Source of the DNA: SpSt-398 sp041752235
Lineage (GTDB): Bacteria; Bacteroidota; Bacteroidia; Chitinophagales; Chitinophagaceae
DNA length: 64,000 bases
Direction of reading: 5' to 3'
Assembly (NCBI GenBank): GCA_041752235.1
Contig: JBGSHM010000006.1
Coordinates: forward strand, 163,427 to 227,426
Shown: in pieces, positions 26,818 to 35,607 of the stretch
Layout: each line of letters starts with the position of its first letter
How positions within the stretch are numbered: the stretch's first letter is position 1
Translations under genes and position numbers: made by a program
Notes under the pieces: generated by a model
Databases searched by the model: none
Told to the model about the DNA's origin: nothing
Seen by the model: only the letters and a program-made list of their open reading frames with translations

Positions 26818-27255
26818 ATGAGCATACAGGACAAATTGAAACAATTCATGTCGGGAAAACTCGACGAAGAGAAAGCAGCCGGAAAAACATTTCTGGAAGA
26901 AAACAAAAAGCGACCTGAGGTGAAAGAACTGGAAGGTGGCATGCAGTATGAAGTGCTGGAAGAAGGGCAGGGGCGTCAGCCATCTGCTTCCAGTACCGTA
27001 AAGGCCCATTACCGGGGCGCTTTACTTAACGGAAAAGTATTTGATAGTTCCTTTGAAAGAGGCCAGCCTTTTTCCGCTCCCTTGCGCAACCTGATCAAGG
27101 GTTGGCAGATCGCTATTCCTCAAATGAAGGAAGGGAGTACCTGGCGTCTGTGGATTCCTTCGGATCTCGCCTATGGCGATCGTGGGGCCGGAAGGGATAT
27201 TCCCGGAGGAGCCACACTTATCTTTGATGTGCAATTGATTGAAATCCTTAATTGA
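26818..27255 (+). CDS. FKBP-type peptidyl-prolyl cis-trans isomerase
   Basis: 145 residues. A short helical N-terminus (about 35 residues, rich in Lys and Glu) precedes one FKBP domain: VKAHYRGALLNGKVFDSSFE, GWQIAIPQMKEGSTW, AYGDRGAGRDIPGGATLIFD. No signal peptide, so probably cytoplasmic. It would speed proline isomerisation during folding. Sits between the ABC ATPase (12 bp) and the DinB-family gene (5 bp). Confidence 0.93.
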   Translation: MSIQDKLKQFMSGKLDEEKAAGKTFLEENKKRPEVKELEGGMQYEVLEEGQGRQPSASSTVKAHYRGALLNGKVFDSSFERGQPFSAPLRNLIKGWQIAIPQMKEGSTWRLWIPSDLAYGDRGAGRDIPGGATLIFDVQLIEILN

Positions 27256-27260
27256 TTTAC

Positions 27261-27800
27261 ATGGACACTATTGATCTGCGTTATCCCATTGGGAAATACG
27301 AACCACAACCATTTTCCATCGAACAAAAAATCGAATGGCTGGCGGATATCAAATTTTTGCCGCTCCTGCTCGAAAACTCGATCCTGAACCTCAACGAAGA
27401 ACAACTCCATACCCCCTATCGGGATGGCGGCTGGACACTCAATCAGGTGGTACATCATGTGGCCGATAGCCATATGAATGCCTATTGCCGGTTTCGGATC
27501 GGGTTAACCGAAGAGAATAACCCGCCCATCCGACCTTACGATGAAAAGGCTTGGGCTGAGTTGTACGACGTGAAAAAACTCCCCGTCAATATTTCCATCA
27601 CGCTGCTTCATGCCCTGCATATCCGTTGGCATGAAACCCTGAAGTCCATCGCAGATGACGAATGGAATAACCGAACCGTCTACCACCCCGAAAGCAAAAA
27701 AACCATGCGCCTCTGGTTCCTGTTAGGGATGTATGCCTGGCATGGTAAGCATCATGTGGCGCATGTGACGAGTTTGCGGGAGCGGATGGGCTGGAAATAG
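27261..27800 (+). CDS. DinB-fold YfiT/BstA-like bacillithiol S-transferase
   Basis: 179 residues from the ATG at 27261. The DinB four-helix fold's histidines are visible in QVVHHVADSHM, IRWHET and WHGKHHVAHV. The N-terminal DLRYPIGKYEPQPF matches the YfiT/BstA subgroup, described in Firmicutes as metal-dependent bacillithiol transferases. bshC and bshB1 in the same window support this. It would join bacillithiol to electrophiles for detoxification. Part of the fbp gene set. Confidence 0.82.
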   Translation: MDTIDLRYPIGKYEPQPFSIEQKIEWLADIKFLPLLLENSILNLNEEQLHTPYRDGGWTLNQVVHHVADSHMNAYCRFRIGLTEENNPPIRPYDEKAWAELYDVKKLPVNISITLLHALHIRWHETLKSIADDEWNNRTVYHPESKKTMRLWFLLGMYAWHGKHHVAHVTSLRERMGWK

Positions 27801-27805
27801 TACCA

Positions 27806-27902
27806 ACCAGGATTATAGGATTTATAGATTTTGGAGGAATAGAATGTTGGATCGATAGAATGATGTTTTATCCATGGAATCCAAGAATCCTTAAATCCTG
27901 GT
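27806..27902. repeat. Short inverted repeat with degenerate heptamers
   Basis: ACCAGGATT at 27806-27814 pairs with AATCCTGGT at 27894-27902. The interior carries AGGATTT/ATAGATT-like and AATCCAAG-like units in opposed orientation. It fills the gap between the DinB gene and the Nudix gene. Confidence 0.6.
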
Positions 27903-27903
27903 A

Positions 27904-27911
27904 TATCTTTG
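27904..27911 (+). promoter_or_regulatory. -7 box TATCTTTG before the Nudix gene
   Basis: An exact TAnnTTTG only 5 bp before the ATG at 27917, the same tight arrangement as at purK. It supports the 27917 start over a longer one beginning inside the repeat. Confidence 0.5.
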
Positions 27912-27916
27912 TTGTT

Positions 27917-28471
27917 ATGAAATGGACCACCCTCTCCTCCGAATACCTCTTCAATGACCTTTGGTTTAAAGTAAGAAAGGAAACCTGTCAAACACCTGCA
28001 GGAAAAATTGTTTCTCCGTATTACGTGTATGAGTTTCCGGCCTGGGTCAATGCGGTTGCTGTTACTGAAGACAATCAGATCGTCATGGTCAGGCAATACC
28101 GGCATGCACTGGGAGAAACTTGTATCGAGCTCCCGGGTGGATGCGTGGATGATACCGATCCCTCCCTGGAATCGGCCATTGCCCGCGAGTTGATGGAAGA
28201 AACGGGCTACTCATTTTCTGAATATACCTATCTGGGACGTACCTCTGCCAACCCGTCTACGAATAATAATCTCATGCATATGTTCCTGGCTACCGGTGGG
28301 AAATTGACGGGTACCCAGAACCTGGATCCCAATGAAGAAATTCTGGTTGAATTATACACCATTGATGAAGTGATCGCCATGATCAAACGTAATGAGATCA
28401 TCCAGTCGATGCATGTTACAACTTTGTGGTATGCGTTGGAGAAGATGGGGCGTGAGTTTCGTGAGAAGTGA
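27917..28471 (+). CDS. Nudix hydrolase (ADP-ribose pyrophosphatase-like)
   Basis: 184 residues from the ATG at 27917. The Nudix box spans about residues 74-97 with the essential R90-E91 and E94-E95 in ARELMEETG. The preceding VRQYRHALGETCIELPGG is typical of ADP-ribose/NDP-sugar pyrophosphatases. It would hydrolyse a nucleoside diphosphate derivative. Its stop is 3 bp from that of convergent folC. Confidence 0.88.
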   Translation: MKWTTLSSEYLFNDLWFKVRKETCQTPAGKIVSPYYVYEFPAWVNAVAVTEDNQIVMVRQYRHALGETCIELPGGCVDDTDPSLESAIARELMEETGYSFSEYTYLGRTSANPSTNNNLMHMFLATGGKLTGTQNLDPNEEILVELYTIDEVIAMIKRNEIIQSMHVTTLWYALEKMGREFREK

Positions 28472-28474
28472 GTC

Positions 28475-29764
28475 TCACGAAACTACTTCTGCGACCAGAA
28501 AAATACTCCCACAAACCACAATCAGGTCATCCTTGTTAGCATTTTCACGAGCAGCCTTGAGCGCTTCGTTGACATTGGAAAAGGCATGGCCAGATAATCC
28601 ATGTTGTTGGGCCATGTTTTTTAACTCATTTGCATCGAGTGCGCGGGGGATATGGGCTTGCGAAAAATAATACCGGGCATGATGGGGAAGTAAATGAATG
28701 ATTTTTTCAGGGTCCTTGTCTTTTACTGTTCCAAAAACAATGTGCAGATGCTGGTAACTCATGGTTTCAAGTTGCTGCAACATTTGGCGAATACCGTCTT
28801 CATTATGCGCCACCTCAAGAATGATGGTTGGATGCTGGTGAATGATATCCCAACGACCCTGTAAACCGGTAAGGGATTTGACCTGACGAAGCGCCTTTGC
28901 CATTACCAGGTGATCTGTTCGCCATCCTTTTTCCCGCAGCAGACGACAGGTTTCGAGTACGGGAAGAATATTTTTTATTTGATAGATTCCGGTCAGGTCA
29001 AGATGGTATTTTTGGTGGTCGGTTTCGTGATGGCTTTCAATTTCGATCATCAGTTCGTGACCTGACCAGGCATGGTCTGACACCAGAAAATTTTCCGTTG
29101 CCAGATAAAGTGGAGCGTCCCGTTCATCGGCTATTTTTTTGAACAGGGGTAGGAGTTCTGATTGTTTTTCGCCGATCACAACCGGGATAGATGGTTTTAT
29201 AATACCGGCCTTTTCGGTTGCGATCTGTTCGAGGGAATCACCCAACATGTTCATATGATCGTACCCGATCTGGGTAATGACCGATATTTCGGGAGTGATC
29301 ACATTGGTGCTATCCAGTCTTCCCCCCAACCCCACTTCAATAACAGCGATATCTACCTGGTGCCGGGCAAAATGATCAAAGGCCATTGCGACAGTGATCT
29401 CAAAAAAACTCGGTTCGATCGTTTCGATCTGGGGTTTGATCTTTTCGGTGAAATCGATCACTTCTTTCTCGCTGATCATTTCTCCATTGATCCGTATCCG
29501 TTCCCGAAAATCTTCCAGGTGAGGGGAGGTATAAAGACCAGTTTTATATCCTGCAGTTTGCAGAATGGCGGCGAGCATATGGCTGACCGATCCTTTGCCA
29601 TTGGTGCCGGCAATATGTATGGTTTTGAATTTCTTTTGGGGGTCACCCAGAAATGCACAAAGTTCCAGGGTATTGGTCAGGTCTTTTTTAAACGCAGCAG
29701 GGCCTATCCGGCTGAACATGGGCAGGCGGGTGAACAGATAGGCGATGGTATCGGGGTAATTCAT
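28475..29764 (-). CDS. folC: FolC, folylpolyglutamate/dihydrofolate synthase
   Basis: 429 residues. The P-loop HIAGTNGKGSVSHML near residue 50 and the Mur-ligase features GLYTSPHLEDFRERIRING, EVGLGGRLDSTNVI and the later VAHNEDGIRQM are diagnostic. It adds glutamate to dihydropteroate and/or folates, using ATP. The adjacent TonB-like gene is 30 bp upstream and reads in the same direction. Confidence 0.95.
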   Translation of the reverse strand: MNYPDTIAYLFTRLPMFSRIGPAAFKKDLTNTLELCAFLGDPQKKFKTIHIAGTNGKGSVSHMLAAILQTAGYKTGLYTSPHLEDFRERIRINGEMISEKEVIDFTEKIKPQIETIEPSFFEITVAMAFDHFARHQVDIAVIEVGLGGRLDSTNVITPEISVITQIGYDHMNMLGDSLEQIATEKAGIIKPSIPVVIGEKQSELLPLFKKIADERDAPLYLATENFLVSDHAWSGHELMIEIESHHETDHQKYHLDLTGIYQIKNILPVLETCRLLREKGWRTDHLVMAKALRQVKSLTGLQGRWDIIHQHPTIILEVAHNEDGIRQMLQQLETMSYQHLHIVFGTVKDKDPEKIIHLLPHHARYYFSQAHIPRALDANELKNMAQQHGLSGHAFSNVNEALKAARENANKDDLIVVCGSIFLVAEVVS

Positions 29765-29794
29765 TCCACCGCAAAAGTAGGATGCGGGAATGGA

Positions 29795-30700
29795 TCAGGA
29801 AACTTTGAAATTGAATAATACCGTTACGGTTGATTCATGATCCGATTTATCAAACCGGATATTACGCAGGTATTGATTGATCGCATTCCGGTAATCCGAA
29901 CTGGTGCTGGTAGAGCCTCTGGAAAATTGCAGGAAGGTGCCAATTCCATCGGGGGATACCCGGATATCTGCATAGATGGTGGCCTTAGGCAGGTCACCCG
30001 AGAACGAATAGGTTTTAACGATGATCCGGTCACCACGGGTAACCTTGGGTCCAATGCCACTTCCTACACCACTTCCCTTGCCTGATCCTGTTCCTGTTCC
30101 GGTACCGGTTCCGGAACCGCTACCGTTTCCGGTGCCAGAGCCGGTTCCCGTTCCACCACCCGGTTCATAGGTTGTGGATGTTCCACCACCACCTGTGGCT
30201 GTACCGCCACGTTCTTTTCCCATAACTACCTTTGGTTTTGGAGGAGCTGGTGCTGCGGCTGGTTTCTCCGTGTCTTTTTTCTCAATGGTCTTAACACTGG
30301 TGTTTGTCTTGGTGGCTGTCGGTTTAGTAGTGACGGGCTTTAGAATCGCCGGTGTATTTTCCGTTTCATCTGTCTCGATATCTTTTGCATCATCGGTAGG
30401 GGGAGAGGGTTCGAGGGGCTGGTTGGCATATTCACCGGCCGGACCTGCAGCCTGAACCGGGTTGCCACCGCCACCACCTCCAACGCCCGAGCCATCGGGA
30501 AGTCCTTCCAGATCAGGGGGAAGGTTGAGTTCAACCTCTACCGCTGTTTCAGGGAGTGGGGGAAAGATCACCGGAATCTCCATTTTGATCCAGAAGAAGA
30601 TCAGGATGATCGTGCCGGCGATGCCTCCCGTGATCAGGGAAGCCCGTAGGTTTTTCTGTTTTTCAAACTCAACGGACATAAAGAGGGTCTCTTGATTCAT
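29795..30700 (-). CDS. TonB-like energy transducer with Gly/Ser/Thr-rich linker
   Basis: 301 residues. One N-terminal membrane helix (about 20-42) is followed by a Pro/Glu/Thr/Lys-rich region, then a Gly-Thr-Gly-Ser tract (about 165-215), then a C-terminal domain (IYADIRVSPDGIGTFLQFSR, and ending VTVLFNFKVS) of TonB-like type. It would span the periplasm and couple inner membrane energy to an outer membrane receptor. ExbB/ExbD are not in the window. The glycine tract arises from near-repeating hexanucleotides and could vary in length. Confidence 0.72.
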   Translation of the reverse strand: MNQETLFMSVEFEKQKNLRASLITGGIAGTIILIFFWIKMEIPVIFPPLPETAVEVELNLPPDLEGLPDGSGVGGGGGGNPVQAAGPAGEYANQPLEPSPPTDDAKDIETDETENTPAILKPVTTKPTATKTNTSVKTIEKKDTEKPAAAPAPPKPKVVMGKERGGTATGGGGTSTTYEPGGGTGTGSGTGNGSGSGTGTGTGTGSGKGSGVGSGIGPKVTRGDRIIVKTYSFSGDLPKATIYADIRVSPDGIGTFLQFSRGSTSTSSDYRNAINQYLRNIRFDKSDHESTVTVLFNFKVS

Positions 30701-30722
30701 GTAAAGGTATTTAATTTTCCCA

Positions 30723-30757
30723 GCTAATTGCTAACAGCTAACAGCTAATAGCTTTTG
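30723..30757. repeat. GCTAATA-type heptamer array
   Basis: Five tandem heptamers (GCTAATT, GCTAACA, GCTAACA, GCTAATA, GCTTTTG) lie between the TonB-like and EamA genes, just upstream of the TonB-like start. Confidence 0.85.
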
Positions 30758-30813
30758 TATACTATAACGATGCAAATCTGATGCGACTTGCATAAGGAAA
30801 GCGTTAAATAGTG

Positions 30814-31746
30814 TTAAAGTTTGGCAGCCCGGGAGGAAAAATGCTTTCGGGAGGTATTCGCGATGATCAATCCAAGTACCACCAGGGCAAAACTGATGAC
30901 ATGAAGCCATTGTACCTTTTCTCCCAGCAGCCAGACTGCTTCGAGGGTGCTAAAGACGGGAATAAGGTTGCCAAACAAGGAGGTACGTCCGGCACCGAGA
31001 TGATGGATGGCGATATTCCAAAGCAGGAAACAGATGACAGAAGCACCAAGTCCCAGATAGAGGATGGCTCCGGTATTGGCCCAATTGATAGCAATACCAC
31101 CCTGGCTTTTATACTCCATGATATAGGCGGGGAGCAAGATCAATGTGCCAATCGCAAAAACGGTGAATAGAAAATTAACTGGGTTCATTTCCGGAGGTCT
31201 TTTTCGGGCGCAGATATTATACACCGCAAAACAAAAGGCGGCGGCAAGCATCCAGTAATCCCCTTCGGTAAAGGATAGGGTCAGGATGTTTTCGAGATGT
31301 CCTTTACTCAACAGGAGCAGGATTCCCAGGATACAGACAAGCATTCCGGTGACGCGCAGCGTGGTGATCTTTTCTTTCAGAAATATACGGGCCAGCACAA
31401 CCGACATCACAGGCGAAGAGGTGGTTCCGATCAGTGCCATGTTTACAGCACTGGTGTGGTGACCAGCCACATAGACAAAGGTGTTGAAGAGACTGATACC
31501 AAAAGCGGCAGCCAAAAAAAAGAGAATGGGGTATTTCCAAACCAACCTCCATTCTTTTAGAAAATGTTTGTAAGCGAAAGGCAGAAGAATGAACGTAGCC
31601 GTTAACCAACGATAAAAGGAAAGTGTCACAGGAGGGATATCCTTGATCACGCCTCTTGCGATCACAAAATTCCCCGACCAGATGATGGTGGCAAGAATGG
31701 CCAACAGCGCACCGTAGAGGGATTTATTTTCTTTTAGAGGAGGCAT
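30814..31746 (-). CDS. EamA/DMT family transporter
   Basis: 310 residues with about ten predicted membrane helices in two homologous halves: LLAILATIIWSGNFVIARG starts the first and the second begins after the charged CARKRPPEMN loop. The C-terminal half contains SLFGNLIPVFSTLEAVWLLGE, a typical EamA signature. It would export a small metabolite such as an amino acid. Substrate unknown. Its start is 14 bp from a run of GTTTCGTGAG-like repeat units. Confidence 0.88.
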   Translation of the reverse strand: MPPLKENKSLYGALLAILATIIWSGNFVIARGVIKDIPPVTLSFYRWLTATFILLPFAYKHFLKEWRLVWKYPILFFLAAAFGISLFNTFVYVAGHHTSAVNMALIGTTSSPVMSVVLARIFLKEKITTLRVTGMLVCILGILLLLSKGHLENILTLSFTEGDYWMLAAAFCFAVYNICARKRPPEMNPVNFLFTVFAIGTLILLPAYIMEYKSQGGIAINWANTGAILYLGLGASVICFLLWNIAIHHLGAGRTSLFGNLIPVFSTLEAVWLLGEKVQWLHVISFALVVLGLIIANTSRKHFSSRAAKL

Positions 31747-31754
31747 GGTGTGAG

Positions 31755-33245
<1,491 letters not shown>

Positions 33246-33253
<8 letters not shown>

Positions 33254-33797
33254 TGGTCGCCAGTTGCGCCTGGCAATACCCATTAAAATCCTGCTCGATT
33301 ACCCCGCTTTCTTCGCTGATATATTGTTGGAATAACCGGTTGCTTTTGAAGTCGAGGGTCAGCAACCCATCTTTTAATACCACATTCGAAAGTTCTTTCC
33401 AGGCAAAAGTGCGGGCAAAACGATTGCCATAGGTGATTCCATCCGGGGCTACCCGAACGGGAAGATCGCCGACCGATAATTGATAAAGGAATTGGAGAAC
33501 AATAAAGACCGCGGTCATCCAGGGATAGGGGCTGGCTAACCAAAGCAGGGCGATCAGGTATTCAACACGTTCCCAGGCCCTTGCCTTCTTGTAGAATTTG
33601 GCGCGATAAAACCAGTAGAGTGCATACACCGGGATGGTGGCAAAGATGACCATCTGAAACCCTTTTTCCTGTGCCTGGGGAAATAAAACGATCAATAGCC
33701 CAAAGAAATTGATCAGGGAAAGAAGCAGACCCATGCGCTGGTACAATTTCTTTTTCTCATTGCGAAGGTAGATCGTGTAGGTAGTGCGGGGAGACAT
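33246..33797 (-). CDS. Membrane protein with C-terminal YcxB-like soluble domain
   Basis: 183 residues. Hydrophobic helices lie at about 20-40, 48-64 and 78-108; the rest (VRVAPDGITYGNRFARTFAWKE onward) looks like the small beta domain of YcxB-type proteins. Function not known. Its end overlaps the start of the radical SAM gene by 8 bp, a strong sign of coupled expression. Confidence 0.6.
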
Positions 33798-33798
33798 G

Positions 33799-34038
<240 letters not shown>

Positions 34039-34050
<12 letters not shown>

Positions 34051-35088
34051 CTTCGCCGACGCCAAAATATTACACAGTTTGAACAACAACCTGGCGCTCA
34101 CATTTGCATCCCAATTATTTTCGCCAACTCCGGTTTCATTCAGGTCGAAACCGATGATGGTCCGGCCACTCTGTACGATCTTTTTAAACAGATAAAATAC
34201 CTGTTCTGCTTCCATACCTCCGGGAACCGGGGTGCCGGTATTGGGGCAAAGTTTAGGATCAAGGCCATCCACATCAAAACTGATATATACTTTCTGGGGC
34301 AATTTTTCTACGATCTCCTCAGCGATCTCACGCCAGCTTTGCCCATCATAGATCCTGTCTTTTAATTCGCGATCAAAATAGGTGACCACTCGGTAGTTAC
34401 TGTTAAAGATATAATGCCATTCGGCCTCGCTGTAATCTCGAATACCTACCTGCACCACGCGCTCTACCTGTGGAATCTCTTTGAGAATATTATAAATGAT
34501 GCTTGCATGTGAATATTTAAAACCCATATAGGATTCACGAAGGTCACAATGCGCATCAATCTGCAGGATAGCGAATTCGGAATGAACTTCGGCGAGGGCC
34601 CGTAGATAACCCAGGCAAATACTATGATCGCCGCCAAGCAGGCCTACCTGTTTGCCAGCCGCCATCAGTGATTTGGTTCGGTTATAAACCCAGTCATTGA
34701 GAAACAGGCTACCTTCATTTACTTCCTTCAGGGTCTTGCACATGAACTGGTTATTGTTCACATCTTCCCCTTCCGATATATAATCAATATAGAGTTCAGC
34801 TTCTTTACGGAGGTAGTCACTTTTCATCAACAACTTCCGGTCTGTTTCGAGCATGTGGAACCCTCTTTTCCAAATTTCAGGGCCATCCCAGTCAAAAAGG
34901 TCAACCTGCAAACTGGCGGAGAGTACATGGTCGGGGGCGCGGGAAGTTCCTGCACCATAACTTACGGTCACTTCCCAGGGAACGGGTAAAATGATCAGTT
35001 GGGCATCTTCTTCCGTAAAGGGGAGACCGAATATGTTATTCTTAGGGTTCCCCACTTTGTTGGGGTCGAATTGAGAGAGGTCTGTCAT
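34039..35088 (-). CDS. Ureohydrolase (agmatinase/arginase/formimidoylglutamase family)
   Basis: 349 residues. All three manganese-binding motifs are intact: GGDH (H155), DAHCD (D178, H180, D182) and DVD followed by GLDP (D272, D274). The insertion pattern after DAHCD (LRESYMGFKYSHAS) leans towards agmatinase, but arginase or formimidoylglutamase cannot be excluded. The longer N-terminus (about 110 residues before the core) is common in Bacteroidota members. It would release urea or formamide from a guanidino compound. Its last codons (EREA-like end) are built from repeat sequence. Confidence 0.85.
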
Positions 35089-35099
35089 GGTGTTTTACT

Positions 35100-35120
35100 G
35101 TGCTACGGTGCTACGGTGCA
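35100..35120. repeat. GTGCTACG octamer repeat
   Basis: Two exact GTGCTACG copies and a partial third lie just upstream of the ureohydrolase start, between divergent genes. The only short array here with an 8-bp rather than 7-bp unit. Confidence 0.6.
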
Positions 35121-35140
35121 AGTTACGAAGCCCTGAGCAA

Positions 35141-35173
35141 TTTGGGGCACTACAGAACTTTTACCTAATTTTG
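35141..35173 (+). promoter_or_regulatory. Bacteroidota-type promoter upstream of ccmE
   Basis: TTTG at 35141-35144 and an exact -7 box TAATTTTG at 35166-35173 with a 21-bp spacer. The best complete -33/-7 pair I see in the window, 17 bp before the ccmE ATG. Confidence 0.6.
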
Positions 35174-35190
35174 CCTGTTAACACACACGT

Positions 35191-35607
35191 ATGAAGAAGA
35201 CCCATATTATCATCCTGGTACTTATAGTAGGCGCCATTGCCGTGTTGATCAGTCTGTTGCCTACCCTGAGCACCTATGAAACCGTCGCTTCTGCCCGGGA
35301 AAAACAAGGAAAATACGTTCACCTCATTGCTAAGTTGGATAAAGACAGGCCGGTGGAATATGATGCCATCAATAACCCAAATTACCTGAGTTTCATGGCC
35401 ATTGATTCCCTGGGTCAGTCGGTGAAAGTGGTGTACAACAATGCCAAGCCCGAAAACCTGGAGCACAGTGAACGGTTGGTCTTAAAAGGAAAAATGGAGA
35501 ATGATCATTTTGCCTGCCAGGAGATCCTGATGAAATGTCCTTCCAAGTATACCGATGATCCCACCCGCGTTCAGGAAAGCGTCAATAAAAAACTGCAATC
35601 AAACTAA
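35191..35607 (+). CDS. ccmE: CcmE haem chaperone, CXXXY variant
   Basis: 138 residues: one N-terminal membrane anchor (about 5-25) and an OB-fold periplasmic domain. The usual haem-binding HXXXY is replaced by CXXXY (C116 to Y120 in KCPSKY). Such variants are known in some bacteria and archaea. CcmE receives haem and hands it to the CcmF lyase for cytochrome c maturation. ccmF begins at the very next base after its stop, supporting the assignment. ccmABCD are not in this window. Confidence 0.88.
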   Translation: MKKTHIIILVLIVGAIAVLISLLPTLSTYETVASAREKQGKYVHLIAKLDKDRPVEYDAINNPNYLSFMAIDSLGQSVKVVYNNAKPENLEHSERLVLKGKMENDHFACQEILMKCPSKYTDDPTRVQESVNKKLQSN

